64,000 nt of DNA from Massilia sp. CF038 (lineage in GTDB: Bacteria > Pseudomonadota > Gammaproteobacteria > Burkholderiales > Burkholderiaceae_D), in the NCBI RefSeq assembly GCF_900129765.1, contig NZ_FQWU01000001.1:620001-684000 (forward strand). Direction: 5' to 3'. Under the pieces are notes generated by a model, which made no database searches, was not told the DNA's origin, and worked only from the letters and a program-made list of their open reading frames with translations. Position 1 is the first letter of the stretch; every line of letters begins with the position of its first letter. This document shows positions 33,371-42,895 of this stretch, piece after piece. A program made the translations under genes and the position numbers.

Positions 33371-34267
33371 TCAGGCCAGGTAGGGCGGTTCTTCGCGTCC
33401 TGCCACATCCACGTTCAAGGACAGCACGCAGCCGCTTAGCGGATAACGCTCACGTTCCTGCGCGGAGCGGCCATGGCTGGCGCTGGTGATATACAGGGTG
33501 CGCAGATCCTCGCCGCCAAAGGCCAGCATGGTCGGGCAGCGCAGGGGCAGGGCGATTTCGCGCAGCAGTTCGCCCGTTGGCGCAAAGCGCAGCAGGCGTG
33601 CGCCTTCAAACATCGCACACCAGTACGCGCCTTCGCTGTCGACGGCGGCGCCGTCCGGCCGGCCGCCATAGTCGGCAGCCGTTTTGTCGGATGCGAATTG
33701 CTGGAATACCTGCGGATGCGACGCGGTGCCGCTCTCGGCGGCGAAATCGTAGCGGTTGATCCGGTGCGCCGCCGTGTCGGCGTGGTACATGCTGTGCCCG
33801 TCCGGCGCGAAACCGAGACCGTTCGAATTCATCATTCCGCCTGACCATTTCAGGCTCAGCGTCCCTTTTTCGAGGCAGTACATTTCGGCGGACTGGCGGT
33901 CGCGCGGTTCGAAGATGGTGCCAATCCAGAAGCGGCCCGCCGGGTCGACCCGCCCATCGTTGAAGCGGGTAGTGGCGGTATCGTACGGTGCCGGGGCGAT
34001 GGGCGTGATGGCGCCACTGGCCGTGTCCAGATGCACCACACCGGCGCGCGTGGCCACCACCAGCCCGCCGTGGGTATGCATGGCCAGCGCCGATGGCTCG
34101 CTGGGCATGGACCACTGGCGGTGTTCGCCGGTCAGTGGATGGACGCGGTGTACCGCCATGCCACCGATATCGACCCAGTAGATATTACGCTCGGCCGCAT
34201 GCCATAGCGGGCATTCGCCCACTTGCATGGGCTCGGGGTGGACGACATTGAAGTGGGCGCTGTCCAT
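33371..34267 (-). CDS. SMP-30/gluconolactonase family lactonase
   Basis: This 298-residue six-bladed propeller shows the SMP-30 metal-site motifs: ECPLWHAAERNIYWVDI near the start (the family Glu ligand), RFNDGRVDPAGRFWIGT, and NGLGFAPDGHSMYHADT with the Asp ligand. The family hydrolyses sugar lactones such as gluconolactone and arabinonolactone. It lies 3 bp downstream of pgi on the same strand and faces edd-eda, so it may open a lactone in glucose oxidation. Whether it takes phosphorylated lactones is not known. Confidence 0.88.
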   Translation of the reverse strand: MDSAHFNVVHPEPMQVGECPLWHAAERNIYWVDIGGMAVHRVHPLTGEHRQWSMPSEPSALAMHTHGGLVVATRAGVVHLDTASGAITPIAPAPYDTATTRFNDGRVDPAGRFWIGTIFEPRDRQSAEMYCLEKGTLSLKWSGGMMNSNGLGFAPDGHSMYHADTAAHRINRYDFAAESGTASHPQVFQQFASDKTAADYGGRPDGAAVDSEGAYWCAMFEGARLLRFAPTGELLREIALPLRCPTMLAFGGEDLRTLYITSASHGRSAQERERYPLSGCVLSLNVDVAGREEPPYLA

Positions 34268-34270
34268 GGC

Positions 34271-35914
34271 TTACACCGCTGCCTTGGCCATGGCGATCAG
34301 GCCATTGGTGGAGCAGTCGTGGCGTTCCGGCACCGAGGCGCCGGTCAGCTCGGCCTCGATCGACTTGGCCAGTACCTTGCCCAGTTCCACGCCCCACTGG
34401 TCGAAGCTGTTGACGTCCCAGATCACGCCTTGGACAAAGGTTTTGTGTTCATACAGCGCGATCAGCGCGCCGAGCGTGTACGGGGTCAGATATTCCATCA
34501 GGATGGTGTTGCTGGGGCGGTTGCCGGGGAAGGTCTTGTGCGGCGCCAGGCGCTCGATCTCGGCCAGCGACAAGCCCTGCGCCTGCAGGTCCACGCGCAC
34601 TTCATCGATGGTTTTGCCGCGCATGAACGCTTCCGACTGGGCGAAGCAGTTGGCCAGCAGCGCCGCGTGTTGGTTGGTATATTCGTGCGCCGGACGCAGG
34701 GCGGCAATGAAGTCGATGGGCGTGACGTCCGTGCCCTGGTGCAGCAGCTGGAAGTAGGCGTGCTGGCCGTTGGTGCCGCAGTCGCCCCAGATCACGGGGC
34801 AGGTCAGGGTATCGACCGGCTGGCCGCCTTTGGTGACCCGCTTGCCATTGCTCTCCATGTCGAGCTGCTGCAGGTAAGCCGGGAAGCGGTTCAGGTCCTG
34901 GTGGTAGGGGGCAATCGAGAGCGAGGCGCAGCCCAGGAAGTGGCGGTTCCAGAAACCGATCATGCCCAGCAGGACCGGCATGTTCTTTTCCAGCGGCGCT
35001 TCCTTGAAGTGCACGTCCATCGCGTGGGCGCCGGCCAGCAGGTCGCTGAAATAGCCAAAGCCGACCGACAGCGCCACCGACAGGCCAATGGCCGACCAGA
35101 CCGAATAGCGCCCGCCCACCCAATCCCAGAACGGGAACATATTGGCCGGGTCAATCCCGAACGCCTTGATGGCTTCGGTATTGGTGGAGACGGCGACAAA
35201 ATGCTTGGCCAGCGCTTCGCTGGGCGCGCTTTGCAGGAACCAGGCGCGCGCGGTCTGCGCGTTCATCATGGTTTCGGTGGTGGTGAAGGTCTTGGAGGCG
35301 ACGATGAAGAGCGTGGTTTCCGGATTGACCTTGGTCAGCGCGGCATCCATGTCGTGGCCATCGACATTGGAGACAAAGTGCATGCGCAGGCGCGGATGAG
35401 CATACTGGCGCAATGCCAGGCACACCATTTTCGGGCCCAGGTCGGAGCCGCCGATGCCGATGTTGACGATGTCGGTAATGGGTTTGCCGCTGTGGCCAAG
35501 CCAGGTACCGCTACGGACGGCGTCGGAGAAAATCCGCACCCGGTCGAGCACGGCGTGCACGTCGGCGTTGACGTCCTGGCCGTCGACGGTCAGGGCGGTG
35601 CCGCGCGGTGCGCGCAGGGCGGTGTGCAACACGGCGCGCTGCTCGGTCAGATTGATGCGCTCGCCGGCAAACATGGCGTCGCGCTGGGTGTCAACGCCAC
35701 GCTCGCGCGCCAGCTCGGTCAGCAGTTCAAGCGTGCGCGCATCGATGCGGTTTTTTGAATAGTCTAGGAACAGGCCGGCCGCGTCCACGGTCATATCCGG
35801 GAAGCGCGTGTCGCTGGCGGCAAACAGGCTGCGCAATTGCCAGTCTTCGGCTTCAATGGCGTGGGTTTCAAGCGCCTGGTAGCTGGCGGTGGAAGTGAGT
35901 GCAGGCTGGAGCAT
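34271..35914 (-). CDS. pgi: Glucose-6-phosphate isomerase
   Basis: This 547-residue enzyme interconverts glucose 6-phosphate and fructose 6-phosphate. Motifs include [38 protein letters not shown] and [14 protein letters not shown]. Length is normal. It is divergent from edd, and a HexR-like box lies about 55 bp upstream. In Entner-Doudoroff bacteria Pgi often runs backward to recycle fructose 6-phosphate, which fits its co-regulation with zwf and edd here. Confidence 0.97.
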   Translation of the reverse strand: MLQPALTSTASYQALETHAIEAEDWQLRSLFAASDTRFPDMTVDAAGLFLDYSKNRIDARTLELLTELARERGVDTQRDAMFAGERINLTEQRAVLHTALRAPRGTALTVDGQDVNADVHAVLDRVRIFSDAVRSGTWLGHSGKPITDIVNIGIGGSDLGPKMVCLALRQYAHPRLRMHFVSNVDGHDMDAALTKVNPETTLFIVASKTFTTTETMMNAQTARAWFLQSAPSEALAKHFVAVSTNTEAIKAFGIDPANMFPFWDWVGGRYSVWSAIGLSVALSVGFGYFSDLLAGAHAMDVHFKEAPLEKNMPVLLGMIGFWNRHFLGCASLSIAPYHQDLNRFPAYLQQLDMESNGKRVTKGGQPVDTLTCPVIWGDCGTNGQHAYFQLLHQGTDVTPIDFIAALRPAHEYTNQHAALLANCFAQSEAFMRGKTIDEVRVDLQAQGLSLAEIERLAPHKTFPGNRPSNTILMEYLTPYTLGALIALYEHKTFVQGVIWDVNSFDQWGVELGKVLAKSIEAELTGASVPERHDCSTNGLIAMAKAAV

Positions 35915-35967
35915 AGGTAGGCTAGGAGGTTGGTTGGGCTGGATTGTCGAATAATACAGGAAAAATT

Positions 35968-35982
35968 CGTAAATTCACTACA
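35968..35982. promoter_or_regulatory. HexR-like box upstream of pgi
   Basis: CGTAAATTCACTACA matches the zwf box TGTAAATTTACTACA at 13 of 15 positions. It lies about 55 bp before the pgi start, in the pgi-edd divergent region. Confidence 0.65.
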
Positions 35983-36116
35983 AAAAATCCCGGCCCGGCC
36001 TGCGCGTTTAACCAGCAAGGGTAGCGGCCTCGGCGCTTGAATGCCGTTCAAGAACTTGCCTTTTTGCTGCAGCAGGTGCAAGATCGGGCACGGATTTGTT
36101 CAGTTCGTATCGATTT

Positions 36117-36131
36117 TGTAGTAAAATTTCA
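36117..36131. promoter_or_regulatory. HexR-like box upstream of edd
   Basis: TGTAGTAAAATTTCA; its complement, TGAAATTTTACTACA, matches the zwf box at 13 of 15 positions. It lies 26 bp before the edd ATG, where binding would block initiation. Confidence 0.65.
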
Positions 36132-36156
36132 GGAAATAAATTTATAAGGAACGACC

Positions 36157-38073
36157 ATGGCGTTGCATCCCGTAGTTGAAACGGTGACCAATCGGATCAT
36201 CTCGCGCAGCAAAGCGTCGCGCGCGGCTTACCTGGCGCACCTCGATGCGGCGCGGATTCAGGGCGTACAGCGCGGCGCCCTGTCGTGTACCAATCTGGCG
36301 CACGGCTTTGCCGCCTTTCCCGCCAACGACAAGCTCAAGCTGCGCGAGGCCAAAAAGCCGTCGGTCGCGATTGTTTCGTCGTACAACGACATGCTGTCGG
36401 CGCACCAGCCGTTCGAGACTTTCCCAGCCGTCATTAAAGATGCTGTGCGCAACGTGGGCGCCGTGGCGCAGTTCGCCGGCGGGGTACCCGCCATGTGCGA
36501 TGGCGTGACCCAGGGCCAGCCGGGCATGGAACTGTCGCTGTTCTCGCGCGACACGATTGCCATGTCGACCGCCGTGGCGCTGTCGCACAATATGTTCGAT
36601 TCCGCCTTGTACCTGGGCGTGTGCGACAAGATCGTGCCTGGCCTGCTGATCGGCGCGCTGCACTTCGGCCATCTGCCGGCCGTGTTCGTGCCGGCCGGGC
36701 CAATGACGTCGGGCTTGTCGAACAAGGAAAAAGCGCGCGTGCGCCAGCTCTATGCGCAGGGCAAGGCCACGCGCGAAGAGCTGCTCGAATGCGAGTCGCA
36801 GTCCTACCACGGTGCCGGCACCTGCACCTTCTACGGCACGGCCAACAGCAACCAGATGCTGATGGAAATCATGGGTCTGCACTTGCCAGGCGCCGCATTT
36901 GTCACGCCAGGCACGCCATTGCGCGATGCGCTCACGGCCAGCGCTGCCGTGCGTTCGGTTGAAATTTCGCAGCAGGGCAGCCGCTATACGCCGGTTGGCC
37001 ACATCGTTGACGAGAAATGCATCGTCAACGCCGTGGTCGGTTTGCTGGCCACGGGCGGCTCCACCAATCACACCCTGCACCTGGTGGCCATGGCCAAGGC
37101 GGCTGGCATCGTGATTGACTGGGACGACTTCAACGAGCTGTCGGCCGTGGTGCCGATGCTGACCCGCATTTACCCGAACGGCGACGCCGACGTGAACCAT
37201 TTCAATGCGGCTGGCGGCCCGGGCTTCGTGATTCGTGAACTGCTCGACATCGGCATGCTGCACGACGACGTCAACACCATTCTGGGCCATGGCTTGCGCG
37301 CGCACGCCAAAGAGCCTTTCCTCGATGGCGACAAGGTGTTCTGGAAAGATGCGCCGGCCGTCACCGGCGACGACAGCGTGCTGCGTCCGGCCAGCAATCC
37401 GTTTGCCAAAGATGGCGGCATGATTCTGGTCAAAGGCAATCTGGGCCGCGCCGTGATGAAGATTTCTGCCGTCAAGGAAGAGCACCGCGTGGTGGAAGCG
37501 CCCGCGCTGACCTTCAATTCGCAGGAAGACTTCATGCATGCCTATAAGGCCGGCAAGCTTGACCGCGACTTTGTGGCAGTGATCCGCTTCCAGGGCCCGC
37601 GCGCCAACGGCATGCCGGAACTGCATGCCCTGACCCCGGCCCTGGCCAACTTGCAGGATGCCGGCCGCCACGTGGCGCTGGTGACCGACGGGCGCATGTC
37701 TGGCGCATCGGGCAAGGTACCGGCGGCCATCCACGTGTCGCCCGAAATTCTCGCTGGCGGCCCGCTGGGGCTGGTGCGCGACGGCGACATCATTCGTCTG
37801 GATGCCACCACCGGCACGCTCGAAGCGCTGGTGCCGGCCGATGTCTGGGCCGCGCGCAAACTGGCCACGGCCGACCTGAGCTCCAGCCATATCGGCATGG
37901 GACGCGAACTGTATGCCGTGTTCCGCAACACCATCAGCGAAGCGGAGGCCGGCGCCACCACCTTCCCGCTGCCATCCCCGATTCACACCACCGTGCCGCT
38001 GCACGCGACCGCCGATATTGGCGACACCGTGCCAGGCTCCGACGAAGACTTCCTGATCAAGAACCCAAAATGA
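36157..38073 (+). CDS. edd: Phosphogluconate dehydratase
   Basis: This 638-residue member of the IlvD/Edd [4Fe-4S] family dehydrates 6-phosphogluconate to 2-keto-3-deoxy-6-phosphogluconate, the committed step of the Entner-Doudoroff pathway. Family motifs include [33 protein letters not shown] (Cys ligand), [22 protein letters not shown] and [17 protein letters not shown]. An AAGGA site precedes the ATG. eda follows with an overlap, as in many proteobacteria. A HexR-like box lies just upstream. Confidence 0.97.
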   Translation: MALHPVVETVTNRIISRSKASRAAYLAHLDAARIQGVQRGALSCTNLAHGFAAFPANDKLKLREAKKPSVAIVSSYNDMLSAHQPFETFPAVIKDAVRNVGAVAQFAGGVPAMCDGVTQGQPGMELSLFSRDTIAMSTAVALSHNMFDSALYLGVCDKIVPGLLIGALHFGHLPAVFVPAGPMTSGLSNKEKARVRQLYAQGKATREELLECESQSYHGAGTCTFYGTANSNQMLMEIMGLHLPGAAFVTPGTPLRDALTASAAVRSVEISQQGSRYTPVGHIVDEKCIVNAVVGLLATGGSTNHTLHLVAMAKAAGIVIDWDDFNELSAVVPMLTRIYPNGDADVNHFNAAGGPGFVIRELLDIGMLHDDVNTILGHGLRAHAKEPFLDGDKVFWKDAPAVTGDDSVLRPASNPFAKDGGMILVKGNLGRAVMKISAVKEEHRVVEAPALTFNSQEDFMHAYKAGKLDRDFVAVIRFQGPRANGMPELHALTPALANLQDAGRHVALVTDGRMSGASGKVPAAIHVSPEILAGGPLGLVRDGDIIRLDATTGTLEALVPADVWAARKLATADLSSSHIGMGRELYAVFRNTISEAEAGATTFPLPSPIHTTVPLHATADIGDTVPGSDEDFLIKNPK

Positions 38074-38696
38074 CCATGACCCTCCTTGACATCATGCGCT
38101 CGGCGAGCGTGATCCCTGTTATCGCCATTGATGATCCCGAGCACGCGGTACCTTTGGCGCGCGCCCTGGTTGCGGGCGGCATCTGCGTACTCGAGGTGAC
38201 CCTGCGCACCAAGCATGGTCTGGACGCGATCCGCGCCATGTCCGAGGTGCCGGGCGCCATCGTTGGCGTCGGCACGCTGACCCAACCCGAAGAATTTGCT
38301 GCCTCGCGCGATGCAGGCGCCGTGTTCGGCGTCTCGCCTGGTCTGACCGCCAGCCTGATTGAAGCAGGCCGCAAGAGCGGCTTGCCGCTGCTGCCAGGCG
38401 TGATGACGCCGTCCGAAGTGATGGCTGCGCGCGAAGCGGGCTTCCGTCAGCTCAAGCTGTTCCCGGCGGTGCCGGCCGGTGGCGTGGGGATGCTCAATGC
38501 AATTGGCGGCCCGCTGCCGGACGTGACGTTCTGCCCGACCGGCGGGATCTCCATTGAGACCGCGCCCAAGTTCCTCGCTTGTAAAAACGTGGCGTGCGTG
38601 GGTGGCTCGTGGCTGACCCCGAAAGAGGCGATTGCCGCTGGCGATTGGGCGCATATTACGGAACTGGCACGCGCTGCGGCGGCACTGCGCGTCTGA
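38070..38696 (+). CDS. eda: KDPG/KHG aldolase
   Basis: This 208-residue class I aldolase cleaves KDPG to pyruvate and glyceraldehyde 3-phosphate. It has the family's [14 protein letters not shown] block, [12 protein letters not shown], the [17 protein letters not shown] segment and the Schiff-base lysine in RQLKLFPA. The ATG at 38070 overlaps the edd stop; ATG 38076 is an alternative. It forms one transcript with edd. Confidence 0.97.
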   Translation: MTMTLLDIMRSASVIPVIAIDDPEHAVPLARALVAGGICVLEVTLRTKHGLDAIRAMSEVPGAIVGVGTLTQPEEFAASRDAGAVFGVSPGLTASLIEAGRKSGLPLLPGVMTPSEVMAAREAGFRQLKLFPAVPAGGVGMLNAIGGPLPDVTFCPTGGISIETAPKFLACKNVACVGGSWLTPKEAIAAGDWAHITELARAAAALRV

Positions 38697-38700
38697 GCGA

Positions 38701-39261
38701 TTGAAAGCGCGGCACGGACGGCAGCGCTTTCGCGCGCTGACCGAAGGTGAGGTGGCGATGGCGGCGCAGCTGTTTGGCGACGCCATCGACTATCGCAAAG
38801 TGCGCATCTACAACCGGCGCTATCTGCCTTTTGGCCTGCAGCCGCGCAACTGCGCCATGAGTCCGAATGGCGCCATCTACTTCCATCATTCTTGTTGTCT
38901 GGTCGATTTTTCCACTGGCACCGAAGGGGCGCGCCACTGGTTCATGCATGAGATGGTGCACGTCTGGCAGCACCAGCTGGGGTATCCGGTGCGCTTGCGC
39001 GGGGCAGTGCGCATCGGCCTGAGTTATCGCTACGTACTTGCGCCTGGCAAGACGCTCGCGGACTACAACATGGAAGCCCAGGGCGATTTGCTGGCGGACT
39101 ACTTTGCGCTGAAGTATATGGGGTCGGCTGCCAGCATGCGTCAGCCGCGCCATGCGACACAACTGGCGCTCTTCGAGCATGTTCTCGATCGTTTTATCCA
39201 AGCGCCTGGCGATCGCGGCAACCTGCCAAGAATGCGATTGCGTCTTTTACCGTCCACATAG
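38701..39261 (+). CDS. HExxH-motif protein of the 'vgr-related' type
   Basis: The protein carries a zinc-protease-like helix HEMVHVWQHQLGY near residue 82 and a conserved front half (AAQLFGDAIDYRKVRIYNRRYLPFGLQPRN, MSPNGAIYFH). It resembles short proteins annotated 'vgr-related' or Rhs/Vgr-associated metallopeptidase-like; the assignment rests on memory of these sequences. I start at TTG 38701, 5 bp after the eda stop; an ATG at 38758 would remove conserved residues. No type VI secretion gene is nearby. Whether it is an active peptidase is unknown. Confidence 0.65.
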   Translation: MKARHGRQRFRALTEGEVAMAAQLFGDAIDYRKVRIYNRRYLPFGLQPRNCAMSPNGAIYFHHSCCLVDFSTGTEGARHWFMHEMVHVWQHQLGYPVRLRGAVRIGLSYRYVLAPGKTLADYNMEAQGDLLADYFALKYMGSAASMRQPRHATQLALFEHVLDRFIQAPGDRGNLPRMRLRLLPST

Positions 39262-39306
39262 CCGCGCATCCTTTTTTTGAAACGCGAGGCGGCTCGGCGC
39301 ATTCGT

Positions 39307-39915
39307 TTATTCTTCGTCAATCCAAGCGTACTGCATTGGCGCGACAGACCACGTGCGCTGGTCGCGCTGGCGCCAGGTGAGCAGACCAAGCAGCTCGCCT
39401 TCGCCGTCGCAGACAAGAATGTCCGCCGGCGAATACTCTCCCGGACCCGGCGAATTGTATGGTCCGATATGGGATGCACTTGGTTCTATCACGCCAAAGT
39501 CGCATTCGACATGTCGAAACAGCGGCTGCGCCACGTCGAGGAATTGAAAATTGACGCCGCCACAGCACAATATTCTGGCGGATCGGCGCCGCTGCATGCG
39601 CCATCGCAAAAATGCTTCGGCTTCTGGAATGACGGTGTCGGGCGTCATGCATTCCGAAGCAATTGGGTATTCGATTGGTTTTCCTGTCCGCGCTGCGCCA
39701 TAAGCAGCTTCAAAGGCGCGCAGGGGGGCGATATCTTCGGCGATGCAAATACCGCCGCAGTCCTTGCACCAGGCTGGTCGGACGGGCATATTGAATAAAT
39801 CGGCATCGCGCACTGAACCGCCAAGCGAATCACCGCCGAAGTAATAGCAAGCTTCCCGAAACTTGAAATTGAATTCTTCTTTACAGCCGGTACACGAATA
39901 GGATCGCGGGAGCAT
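39307..39915 (-). CDS. Zinc-ribbon-containing hypothetical protein
   Basis: From ATG 39915 (with AAGGCAAG upstream) the protein has about 202 residues. It opens with a CTGC pair (YSCTGCKEEFNFKF), then a CKDC pair (RPAWCKDCGGIC), and a further LCCGG, which suggests one or two zinc ribbons. The C-terminal half is acidic and aromatic (NSPGPGEYSPADILVCDGEGE). I do not recognise a family. It is divergent from the HD hydrolase gene. Confidence 0.6.
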   Translation of the reverse strand: MLPRSYSCTGCKEEFNFKFREACYYFGGDSLGGSVRDADLFNMPVRPAWCKDCGGICIAEDIAPLRAFEAAYGAARTGKPIEYPIASECMTPDTVIPEAEAFLRWRMQRRRSARILCCGGVNFQFLDVAQPLFRHVECDFGVIEPSASHIGPYNSPGPGEYSPADILVCDGEGELLGLLTWRQRDQRTWSVAPMQYAWIDEE

Positions 39916-40027
39916 GACTTGCCTTGGTGTTGGATGCGTCCGCCCTGCTTGGGCCCGCAGCATGGCAGGGTACAATTGTTCTATTCTTCTAGCAAGTTCA
40001 AACGCAACAGCCTCTGAAGGGAAGCAC

Positions 40028-40576
40028 GTGAAATCAGGTATCGATGCCTACGCTGATGCGTGGGAATTTGTCACCGCACGCCATGCAGGCCAGACCTATG
40101 GCGGGCGCGGGCAGGGCGAGAAGGTCCCATATATCAATCACCTGGCCAGTGTCGCCGCGGAAGTTGCATGGGGTATTGCGGGAGCCGCAGGATGGGACCT
40201 CGACCTTGCTGTGCAGTGCGCGCTTTTGCACGATGTGATGGAGGATACCCATACCACCGTTGACGAGGTGAGCGAGCGTTTCGGTCCGGCCGTGGCGGCT
40301 GGTGTTCTTGCCTTGACCAAGAACATGGCGCTGCCCACTGGGGAAGAAAAAATGCGCGATACGCTGGCGCGCATCCGGCAGCAGCCGAAAGAAGTGTGGG
40401 CGGTGAAGCTCGCTGACCGCATCAGCAATTTGTATCATCCGCCGTTTTACTGGACAAGTGAAAAGAAGCGCCAGTACACCGTTGAGGCGCAGGTGATCCT
40501 TGATGCGCTGGGTGCGGCGAACAGCAAGCTGGCCGAGCGACTTGCGGCGAAGATCGCGACGTATCCGGTTGACTGA
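40028..40576 (+). CDS. HD-domain hydrolase, MESH1-like small alarmone hydrolase
   Basis: From GTG 40028 (GAAGGGAAG site upstream) the protein is 182 residues and consists of a single HD domain. Motifs follow the RelA/SpoT hydrolase: YINHLASVAAEV, ALLHDVMEDTHTTVDEVSERFG and VWAVKLADRISNLYHPP. It lacks synthetase, TGS and ACT domains. Proteins of this shape are small alarmone hydrolases, or act on related nucleotides such as NADPH. A longer frame reaches 39914, but its extra residues have no coding look. Confidence 0.82.
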   Translation: MKSGIDAYADAWEFVTARHAGQTYGGRGQGEKVPYINHLASVAAEVAWGIAGAAGWDLDLAVQCALLHDVMEDTHTTVDEVSERFGPAVAAGVLALTKNMALPTGEEKMRDTLARIRQQPKEVWAVKLADRISNLYHPPFYWTSEKKRQYTVEAQVILDALGAANSKLAERLAAKIATYPVD

Positions 40577-40661
40577 CCTCGTGTGAGTGCGTCCGCCAGG
40601 TTCTCTGTAATGATTGGCGGGTTGAGTGTGCAGGGTACAGCGTATCAGGCGGTGGGTTGAC

Positions 40662-41645
40662 TTAGCCCTTCAAGACCCTCAACTGTTCTTCGGAATCGTT
40701 CTTCATATTCGGCGGCAAGTCGGCCTTGAACGACAGTGCCTTTTCATATTCTGCCTTTGCTCTTGCTTTCTCACCCAAGGCCTGCAGCGACTTGGCAATG
40801 CGGTAGTGAACGTGCGAGCGGTCATCCTTGGCTAGTGCCGCTTCCAGAATGGCCAGCGCTTCGCGGTGCTTGCCTTGTTCCTGGAACACACGGGCCTGCC
40901 CATAGGCCACGTCGTCGCTGTCCGGGAAGCGCTTGGCCGCATCATTGAAGATGCGCTCGGCCTCGCCCACGCGTTTCTGGCTCAAGTGCTTGAAGGCGAC
41001 CGCAGCGAGCACGCCCAGTTGTTGCTCTGCCAGTTCATCGTCGCTGCTGGCGCGCACGCTCAGTGCGGTCGCTTCTGCCTTGGCCAGACGGTCACCTGCA
41101 ATGTCGATGCGCGCCTGCATCAGCTTGGCCGCTTCCGGATAAATGGTGACGGTCTGGGCCGCCAGATTTTCGGCCTTGCCGGTGCCACCGCCCACAATGC
41201 CAGGCGCCATCAGGTAATACTGCAGCAGCGAAAAGCGCGCGTCCAGATTGCGTGGATCGAGATCGACGGCTTTCTTGAAGGCGTTGCGAATGTCGCTGGC
41301 ATAGCCCATGGCCGACAACATGCCGCCATTCATTGCCTTCGCGCCCAGCGCCTTGCCCAGCGCCAGCTGGCAGCGCGCGTCAGCGGCCTTGGCATTGACG
41401 CATTGCTGTGCTTGTTTGATAGCTTCTTCAATGCGGGCCGAGCGCCCACTCGCCAGAATGGCATCGGTACGGTTGGCCATGGCTTCTGCATTGCCTGGAT
41501 CCTGCGCCAGTACGGCGGCAGCCGCTTTTTCTGCGTCGGCGTATTTTTTTGCCTTCATCAGCGCATCGTGATCGCTTGCTGCACAAGCTTGGGTGGCGAC
41601 CAGCAGACCGCATAGCGCGAGGGGGAGGGATAAATATTTGTTCAT
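40662..41645 (-). CDS. Exported TPR-repeat protein
   Basis: These 327 residues begin with a signal peptide (MNKYLSLPLALCGLLVATQA). The mature protein is built of tetratricopeptide repeats (AEKAAAAVLAQDPGNAEAMANRT at the front; ALAILEAALAKDDRSHVHYRIAKSLQAL at the end). A central part, including NAFKKAVDLDPRNLDARFSLLQYYLMAPGIVGGG, resembles repeats found in uncharacterised periplasmic proteins. It is likely a periplasmic protein-interaction scaffold; the partner is unknown. It stands alone, between the HD hydrolase and the PEP-CTERM gene. Confidence 0.82.
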   Translation of the reverse strand: MNKYLSLPLALCGLLVATQACAASDHDALMKAKKYADAEKAAAAVLAQDPGNAEAMANRTDAILASGRSARIEEAIKQAQQCVNAKAADARCQLALGKALGAKAMNGGMLSAMGYASDIRNAFKKAVDLDPRNLDARFSLLQYYLMAPGIVGGGTGKAENLAAQTVTIYPEAAKLMQARIDIAGDRLAKAEATALSVRASSDDELAEQQLGVLAAVAFKHLSQKRVGEAERIFNDAAKRFPDSDDVAYGQARVFQEQGKHREALAILEAALAKDDRSHVHYRIAKSLQALGEKARAKAEYEKALSFKADLPPNMKNDSEEQLRVLKG

Positions 41646-41756
41646 CGGTCTGCGTCAATAGTGATTGATGTAGTGCAATATCTCCAGTGTCGGATATTTT
41701 TGAGGAATTGGCAACCTTGACGAGATTGCCGTGCGGCGATTGCCATTGCGGTGGGC

Positions 41757-41782
41757 AAAAAAAAGCCCGCGCGAGGCGGGCT
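41757..41782 (-). terminator. Intrinsic terminator of the PEP-CTERM gene
   Basis: Stem AGCCCGC, loop GCGAG, stem GCGGGCT (41764-41782). On the plus strand it is preceded by eight A, so it reads hairpin then T-tract on the minus strand, 20 bp after the PEP-CTERM stop. Confidence 0.9.
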
Positions 41783-41801
41783 GGTGCGGAAGCGCGCTGG
41801 T

Positions 41802-42413
41802 TCAGGCGCGCCGCTTGCGGCTCAGTGCCAGGCCCAGCAGGCCAAGGCCGAGCAGGGCGATCGAATCCGGTTCCGGTACGTCCACGGGCGGTGCACGGCG
41901 GGCGCGGGTGACGTTGTCGAGAATGAGGTAGTCGGCGCTGGTGGAGATTTGCACCGAGGTGATCGGGTCGGTCGAGGTCCAGCCGTAGAAGCTCAGCTCG
42001 GGCCGCAGGCTGGTACTGATCACGGTGGCAATGCCGTTGATGGTGACGGTGACGTTGTTGGCCTGCCCGAGAATGGTGCCGAAGTCGGCGGCAAAGGCGG
42101 TGCTGGCGCCGAAGGTCAGCGTGGCTGGGCTGTCAATCAGCAGCACTGCGCCAGAGTTCCACTGATACAGGGTAGGCGAGTAGCCAGGGTCGACCAGATA
42201 GGTGTCACTGCTGTAGCCAATGCCGTTGTAGGTGGTGTTGCTAATTTCGGTGAACGAATTAAGCGGCGCGGTGTATGGCTCGACGACCGTGCCTGTGGTG
42301 GCGGCGTCGAACGCGGCGCGATCGGTGTAGAGAATAAGCGCGGCTTGGGCGCTGGTGGCGGAAAACAGCGCGGCCAGCGCGCCTGCCTGAATGAACGTGC
42401 GAACAAGTTTCAT
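41802..42413 (-). CDS. PEP-CTERM sorting-domain protein
   Basis: From ATG 42413 this 203-residue protein has a signal peptide (MKLVRTFIQAGALAALFSAT ... AQA). The mature part is beta-rich with no cysteine, and the C-terminal sorting signal is VPEPDSIALLGLGLLGLAL followed by SRKRRA: the PEP box, a hydrophobic span and a basic tail. Such proteins are processed by exosortase and tend to accompany exopolysaccharide production. Exosortase is not in this window. The front half (LYTDRAAFDAATTGTVVEPY) is common in this family. Confidence 0.9.
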   Translation of the reverse strand: MKLVRTFIQAGALAALFSATSAQAALILYTDRAAFDAATTGTVVEPYTAPLNSFTEISNTTYNGIGYSSDTYLVDPGYSPTLYQWNSGAVLLIDSPATLTFGASTAFAADFGTILGQANNVTVTINGIATVISTSLRPELSFYGWTSTDPITSVQISTSADYLILDNVTRARRAPPVDVPEPDSIALLGLGLLGLALSRKRRA

Positions 42414-42495
42414 GACCTGGTCCAATGCGTTAGTGGGAATGACAAGACTAATGCAATTTTTATACCACTTCGGACCAGGCTTTGATATCAATCAC

Positions 42496-42768
42496 TTAGC
42501 AAAGTGCCAGTGTTTCCTGCGGCGAGAATGTAAAGGATTCCGACAACCGTATGTCATAGATTCCAATCACGTTGTGCAGGCGCGCGCTGAACAGGCTAAG
42601 CAGGTCGGGATCGTCCGCCCCGAGTTCCATGGCGACCTCGGTGCGCTCGACCTGCAACCTCGTCAGATGCACATTCCCGCGCCGGGCAATGGCGAGGATG
42701 GCTTCGAGGGTGTCGAGCGGATGATCGCGGTCGAGCGAAAAAACAAGTGGCAAGCGGTTCGGATTCAT
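42496..42768 (-). CDS. Small ACT-domain-like protein
   Basis: This 90-residue protein resembles a single ACT domain: an initial strand (LPLVFSLDRDH), a helix (PLDTLEAILAIARRG), a strand (NVHLTRLQVERTEVAMELG), a second helix (DPDLLSLFSARLHNV) and a final strand (IGIYDIRL). ACT domains bind amino acids, and this one is similar in shape to acetolactate synthase small subunits. It is divergent from an Lrp/AsnC regulator, which hints at amino-acid-responsive control. Confidence 0.65.
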   Translation of the reverse strand: MNPNRLPLVFSLDRDHPLDTLEAILAIARRGNVHLTRLQVERTEVAMELGADDPDLLSLFSARLHNVIGIYDIRLSESFTFSPQETLALC

Positions 42769-42857
42769 TCAAGAAGGATAGCTGGCCGCACGGAAAATAG
42801 GCTTTCGAAATTGCCGCGTAAATCTAAAAATTTAGAAGAATCATCTCGGAATGGATT

Positions 42858-42875
42858 AAGATTCACATTAATCTT
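42858..42875. promoter_or_regulatory. Palindrome in the ACT/Lrp divergent promoter
   Basis: AAGATT, spacer CACATT, AATCTT form a perfect 6-6-6 palindrome in an AT-rich stretch, 20 bp before the Lrp-type start. It is a good candidate autoregulatory site. Confidence 0.5.
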
Positions 42876-42895
42876 CTTTTGGATTGGAAATTACG

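Noticed and set aside
36142-38004. 620-codon open frame antisense to edd
   Set aside because: Low-complexity His/Arg/Gln composition; edd on the plus strand is unambiguous.
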